From the NCBI GenBank assembly GCA_002450255.1, contig DJYW01000078.1, forward strand, positions 10,783 to 20,949: a DNA stretch of 10,167 nucleotides, read 5' to 3'. This DNA comes from Gammaproteobacteria bacterium UBA6968 (lineage in GTDB: Bacteria > Pseudomonadota > Gammaproteobacteria > Pseudomonadales > Azotimanducaceae). The translations under genes were made by a program, and so were the position numbers. Positions 6,879 through 10,167 of this stretch are shown here, one piece after another; within the stretch, counting starts at the first letter, position 1; the number at the start of each line of letters is the position of its first letter. Under the pieces are notes generated by a model. That model saw only the letters and a list, made by a program, of their open reading frames with translations, searched no databases and was not told where the DNA came from.

Positions 6879-7832
6879 TCAATAAGGCATTCCCTGAGTA
6901 TTCACATACAGCGCATAGACTGACTGCGACGCGGTGATGAACAAGCGATTGCGCTTGACCCCGCCAAAGCAGACATTGGCGGCTCCTTCTGGCAGCTGAA
7001 TACGGCCTATCTCATCGCCATCCGGCGAATATACTCGAACCCCATCCAACTCTGGATCACCCCATGCGCTGGCCGCCCAAACATTGCCGTCGATATCGAC
7101 TCGAAAGCCATCCGGAGAAGACGTCGCAAAATCTGCAAACACGCGATGGTTACTCAGCCGGTTCTCTACCACGTCAAAAGCATGAATCTGCCGCGGGTGC
7201 CCGCGCACATGAGACACCCCAGTATCGGCAATATAAAGTATTTTAAAGTCTGGCGAGAAAGCTAATCCGTTAGGCTTCAGCAGCGTTTCTTCAACTACCT
7301 GCAATGTGAGTGTTGTCGGGTCCAGTCGGTAGGTACGCATTGGTAATTCAAACTCAGCCTTGTCGCCTTCATAGTGGCCGTCGATGCCATAACCCGGATC
7401 AGTGAACCAAATGCCACCATCCGGGTGAACCACCACATCATTCGGCGCGTTTAGCCGTTTACCAGCAAAATGCTCAGCTAAAACAGTGACAGAACCATCG
7501 TGCTCGGTACGCGTCAGGCGGCGCCCATGTTCGCAGGTGAGCAGGCGGCCCTGGCCATCACGAGTGTTACCGTTAGCGAAATTCGCAGGCTGTCTAAATA
7601 GGCATGTTTCACCATCCGCTGCTCGCCATTGCAGCATGCGGTTGTTGGGAATATCACTCCAAATCAAAGTCCCCATGTCGCCAAACCAAACCGGTCCCTC
7701 CGCCCAACGCCCGCCGGTCCAGATTCGCTCGACAGCGCTACTCCCCAACACATACCTGCGAAAACGTTTATCCAGCACTTTGACCGCCGGATCCGGATAC
7801 CGTATCGGCAGCGACTGATTTGAAATATCCAT
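6879..7832 (-). CDS. SMP-30/gluconolactonase-like six-bladed propeller hydrolase, 317 aa
   Basis: This family uses one divalent metal in the centre of a six-bladed beta-propeller to hydrolyse sugar lactones or related esters. Metal-ligand positions are recognisable: Glu45 in WAEGPVW (43-49), Asn188 in KPNGLAFSPD (186-195) and Asp241 in SPDGFRVD (239-246). LNAPNDVVVHPDGGIWFTDP (127-146) supplies the further conserved Asn131. NGNTRDGQGRLLTCEHG (87-103) is typical of the gluconolactonase-like branch. There is no signal peptide, so it is predicted cytoplasmic. The frame stays open to an ATG at 7877, but I chose the ATG at 7832 because GGAGGG sits just upstream and the extra 15 residues are Cys/Trp-rich and unlike the family. 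It starts 69 bp after the Nramp-like gene on the same strand with no terminator seen between them, so they probably share a transcript. Its end is 26 bp from the convergent transglycosylase stop. The substrate is unknown. Confidence 0.9.
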   Translation of the reverse strand: MDISNQSLPIRYPDPAVKVLDKRFRRYVLGSSAVERIWTGGRWAEGPVWFGDMGTLIWSDIPNNRMLQWRAADGETCLFRQPANFANGNTRDGQGRLLTCEHGRRLTRTEHDGSVTVLAEHFAGKRLNAPNDVVVHPDGGIWFTDPGYGIDGHYEGDKAEFELPMRTYRLDPTTLTLQVVEETLLKPNGLAFSPDFKILYIADTGVSHVRGHPRQIHAFDVVENRLSNHRVFADFATSSPDGFRVDIDGNVWAASAWGDPELDGVRVYSPDGDEIGRIQLPEGAANVCFGGVKRNRLFITASQSVYALYVNTQGMPY

Positions 7833-7840
7833 CAACAAAA

Positions 7841-7846
7841 CCCTCC
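7841..7846 (-). promoter_or_regulatory. Ribosome binding site that sets the SMP-30-like start
   Basis: Minus-strand GGAGGG lies 8 bases before the ATG at 7830-7832. The alternative upstream ATG at 7875-7877 has no comparable site, so the internal start is preferred. Confidence 0.7.
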
Positions 7847-7901
7847 AATAAAGACATCGCCAAAGAGAACAACACATGCAACCAAGGCACGCTGCGCCAA
7901 A

Positions 7902-9344
7902 CTAAAAAATCACAATCTTAATGACACAAACTGCCACGCCTAACTCAAACACGAACAGCAGCCACAACAGGGTTCGCATCAGCTTAGACGGCTGAACACG
8001 AGCATCCATGAATCGGCTTTGCAACCAGAGTGTTGCGCCAGTTTGTAATGGCAGAAACAGCGCCGAAGTCAGGCCGCCAATCATAATCAGCAGGACAAAA
8101 TTGGGCACAAACAAATAAATCAGAAACGCGAGCAACGGCAAAACCAACAAATAGCCTCTAATGATATTCAGCCGCAGTTTTAAATTGCCGCGCGAGATGA
8201 GACCCAACTCCACAAAGTAATCTGGAAAGGATCGGCCGCCGGCACCCATACCGGACAGTACGGTGGAGAAGAGAATGAAGAAAGCACCAAAACTGAACAA
8301 CCAAACCGCCCAGTGACCTAGTGTTTCGGTAAAGATGTTTGACAAAGCCGAGATGGTCGCATTGCTACCCTCCGGCCGCAGCCCCATTTCATTGAGTACG
8401 CCGGCCCCCAACATATAAAACGGCAGCGTCGCACATGAAATCACACAGACCGCGACAAGCACGTCCGTTTGCACAACTTTGATCCAGCCTTTTGCTCGTT
8501 CAGCCCAAGCTGGATCATTACGATCACGCCCCAAATAGGCTGGGTAGCCCTTTTCGATACACCAATAAGTATAAGCGGAGATATCCCCTGAACCGGAACC
8601 GGTATAACCGTAAGCAGACAAAGCGAGTGCAGAGAGCAAAACAAAAGCAGATAGATCGGGCGTCAACCCAACCGCAACCTCATCCAATCCAATAGCATAT
8701 TCAGTGGTTTGCATGGCGATCGCACAAATCAACGTAGCCAGTGTAAATCCGATGATCAAAGGCAACATCGCCACCTCGAGCCAGCGATAAGAACCGGAAC
8801 TCAGCAATGCAGCAGCGACAACGGCTATCAACCCTGCGGCCAAAGTCGCCGCGAGATCCACATCAAAGAGGCTTAGAAGAAAGGTTAGGCTTTCGCCAGC
8901 ACCGCCAAGAATGCCGCCTAAACCCATGGTGCCAGGCAGGTAAGCGAGAAACCCTAACCAGAGTGGCCAAGACACCGGCCCGATTTTTCCGGGGATACGA
9001 TTCATAGCTCGCATATAGGTGTCACCGGTCGCAATGGTATAGCGAGCCAGTTCCGCTTGAGTAAGGGATTTACACCAACAAGATAAAATCATCCACCACA
9101 ACAATGACCAACCAGCAGCAGCGCCCAAACTAGTGGTTAACACCAATTCGCCAGAACCGATTACCGATCCCGTGACAATAAGACCCGGACCAAGATGCCG
9201 AAATCGATCGCGTAGTCGTGTGGGCGGTGCTAGTACCTCGCCAAAGTTTAACGCATAGGGATCATCTGCCAGCGAAGCATGCCTATTCTTCCCAGCAGCC
9301 AGTACCTGATCCGAACCGGCGTGTTCGTATATCTCCCTCTCCAT
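7902..9344 (-). CDS. Divergent Nramp-family transporter, 480 aa
   Basis: An inner-membrane protein with about eleven to twelve hydrophobic segments between residue 52 and the C-terminus, after a polar N-terminal tail of about 45 residues. The first segment, GPGLIVTGSVIGSGELVLTT (52-71), aligns with Nramp TM1, where classical Mn/Fe transporters have DPGN; here the place is taken by GSGE (63-66). The sixth-segment region reads AYGYTGSGSGDISAY (244-258) and lacks the usual MPH motif. ELARYTIATGDT (98-109) resembles the conserved segment after TM2 in this divergent branch. Length is normal for the family. I chose the ATG at 9344, with GGGGGA 8 bases upstream; the frame extends 12 codons to an ATG at 9380 with a poorer site. 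It is first in a likely two-gene transcript with the SMP-30-like gene. Fold and membrane location are fairly sure. Divalent metal transport is doubtful given the changed motifs; another ion or an organic solute is possible. Confidence 0.85.
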   Translation of the reverse strand: MEREIYEHAGSDQVLAAGKNRHASLADDPYALNFGEVLAPPTRLRDRFRHLGPGLIVTGSVIGSGELVLTTSLGAAAGWSLLWWMILSCWCKSLTQAELARYTIATGDTYMRAMNRIPGKIGPVSWPLWLGFLAYLPGTMGLGGILGGAGESLTFLLSLFDVDLAATLAAGLIAVVAAALLSSGSYRWLEVAMLPLIIGFTLATLICAIAMQTTEYAIGLDEVAVGLTPDLSAFVLLSALALSAYGYTGSGSGDISAYTYWCIEKGYPAYLGRDRNDPAWAERAKGWIKVVQTDVLVAVCVISCATLPFYMLGAGVLNEMGLRPEGSNATISALSNIFTETLGHWAVWLFSFGAFFILFSTVLSGMGAGGRSFPDYFVELGLISRGNLKLRLNIIRGYLLVLPLLAFLIYLFVPNFVLLIMIGGLTSALFLPLQTGATLWLQSRFMDARVQPSKLMRTLLWLLFVFELGVAVCVIKIVIF

Positions 9345-9352
9345 CCGCCATA

Positions 9353-9358
9353 TCCCCC
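9353..9358 (-). promoter_or_regulatory. Ribosome binding site favouring the internal Nramp-like start
   Basis: Minus-strand GGGGGA ends 8 bases before the ATG at 9342-9344. The longer alternative starting at 9380 is preceded only by a weak TAGAGC, so the shorter protein is preferred. The two options differ by 12 N-terminal residues in the polar tail. Confidence 0.55.
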
Positions 9359-9569
9359 GTTTTATATGGCCACGCAACATTCAGCTCTAGCAATAAGTCC
9401 TATCCGCACCGGATCGCCAAAAGTCTGAAAATCAAGAAACTAACAATCAAGAGTCTGCTCGCGAAGGGTCCATCCCCATTGACCCAAGCCTGAGCGCTGA
9501 TGACAATTTCAATTGCTTAACCGGAGCATAACCTAATATTTGAGGTACGTTACAACTGGAATTTTAGAC

Positions 9570-9597
9570 AAAAAAAACGGGGCTAACGCCCCGTTTT
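9570..9597 (-). terminator. Rho-independent terminator of the TonB-dependent receptor gene, usable on both strands
   Basis: AAAACGGGGC (9574-9583) pairs perfectly with GCCCCGTTTT (9588-9597) around a TAAC loop. On the minus strand the GC stem is followed by eight T residues (complement of A9570-9577), and the hairpin begins 20 bases after the receptor stop codon. On the plus strand TTTTCTTTATTT follows, so it can also stop plus-strand transcription. It insulates the receptor gene from the Nramp-like transcript, which must therefore start within 9345-9569; no clear promoter is recognised there. Confidence 0.92.
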
Positions 9598-9617
9598 CTT
9601 TATTTGCACACTTAACT

Positions 9618-10167
9618 TTATTGGAAGTTATGGATTAGCGTTAAGCCAATATAACGACCCATGAAGTCGTAGCTGACGTCGGCCGCCGAATAAAACGCAT
9701 TGAATATTCGCGGTGGTTCTTCGTCAAGCAAGTTAGAAATGTTAAGGCGCAAGCGTGTGCCTTGCTCAAAGTCATAACCAAATCCTGCGCTTACATAAGT
9801 CACGCGTTCGATCTGCCGGCGAGATGAGGTTTCGTTGTTGCAATTGTCACCTGAGCACTCTTCGAATGATGGATAGCTAAGGAAACGCAGACGAGCTGAC
9901 ATCTTGTCCTGGAACCAGCTGACATCCGCTACAAATTTTCCGTCAATAATTACACCACAATCGTACACGTCAACGCACTGTGTGACTGCGGTGCCCAAAC
10001 CATCGCTCGTTGGAGATGAAATTGAATACTCATCTAGCGAGGTAAAATCCACCCCAAAATCGAAGCGACCAAAGCCGGTATCGATGCCGTAATCCAACTT
10101 AATATCCACACCATTATTCGTCAGACCACCAATGTTGGTAGTGGTGGAATAGATGTTTTGGATCAGA
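9618..10167 (-). CDS. TonB-dependent receptor, C-terminal part (runs off right edge)
   Basis: TonB-dependent receptors are 22-stranded outer-membrane barrels that import siderophores, vitamins, saccharides or peptides using TonB energy. About 182 C-terminal residues are present; the frame continues open through the right edge, so the plug, TonB box and most of the barrel lie outside the window. Within the visible part, NIGGLTNNGVDIKLDYGID is a characteristic late-barrel strand pair, LNISNLLDEEPPRIF is the conserved NL-D-E-PP turn near the end, and GRYIGLTLIHNFQ is the terminal strand (aromatic Phe then one extra Gln). Alternating hydrophobic residues fit beta-strands throughout. Two cysteine pairs, CVDVYDC and CSGDNC, lie in probable extracellular loops. 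A strong terminator follows the stop. The ligand cannot be inferred from this fragment. Confidence 0.93.
   Translation of the reverse strand, partial: LIQNIYSTTTNIGGLTNNGVDIKLDYGIDTGFGRFDFGVDFTSLDEYSISSPTSDGLGTAVTQCVDVYDCGVIIDGKFVADVSWFQDKMSARLRFLSYPSFEECSGDNCNNETSSRRQIERVTYVSAGFGYDFEQGTRLRLNISNLLDEEPPRIFNAFYSAADVSYDFMGRYIGLTLIHNFQ

Noticed and set aside
7833..7877. Longer SMP-30-like protein beginning at the ATG at 7877
   Set aside because: The extra 15 residues are Cys/Trp/Leu-rich and unlike the family, and the strong GGAGGG site serves the ATG at 7832.
9345..9380. Longer Nramp-like protein beginning at the ATG at 9380
   Set aside because: GGGGGA at a good distance favours the ATG at 9344; the longer start is possible but less supported.

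Overview
The window looks like ordinary chromosome from a free-living Gram-negative bacterium, most likely a marine-type gammaproteobacterium. This is inferred from a TonB-dependent receptor, two predicted lipoproteins, an MltF-type lytic transglycosylase, glutathione S-transferase family proteins and an intermediate base composition. No insertion sequence, phage gene, tRNA, rRNA or CRISPR array is visible, and the coding content is dense.

Layout from left to right. Positions 1-242 hold no gene I can support, only a partial 16-bp tandem repeat at the edge and a long-loop inverted repeat that may end the leftmost transcript. Three minus-strand genes follow, read right to left: a prolyl oligopeptidase lipoprotein (2342-4456), a 376-residue GST-like protein with an extra C-terminal region (947-2077), and a compact 202-residue GST (243-851). 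A 290-bp divergent intergenic region (4457-4746) separates the peptidase from the only plus-strand gene, a 701-residue lytic transglycosylase with two tandem solute-binding domains before its SLT domain (4747-6852). That gene converges, 26 bp apart, on a minus-strand pair: an SMP-30/gluconolactonase-like hydrolase (6879-7832) downstream of a divergent Nramp-type transporter (7902-9344). At the right edge is the C-terminal part of a TonB-dependent receptor (9618-10167, cut by the window), closed by a strong hairpin terminator that also faces the other strand.

Functionally the genes fall into envelope and nutrient handling (receptor, peptidase lipoprotein, wall-cleaving transglycosylase), a transporter plus sugar-lactonase-like hydrolase pair that is probably cotranscribed, and a pair of GST-fold proteins. 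I see no defence cassette or clearly new multi-gene system. The points most worth a second look are the tandem double solute-binding architecture of the transglycosylase, the loss of the canonical Nramp metal-site motifs, and the C-terminal extension of the larger GST. Several start codons were moved inward from the longest open frame because a good ribosome binding site or the family N-terminus favours the internal start.
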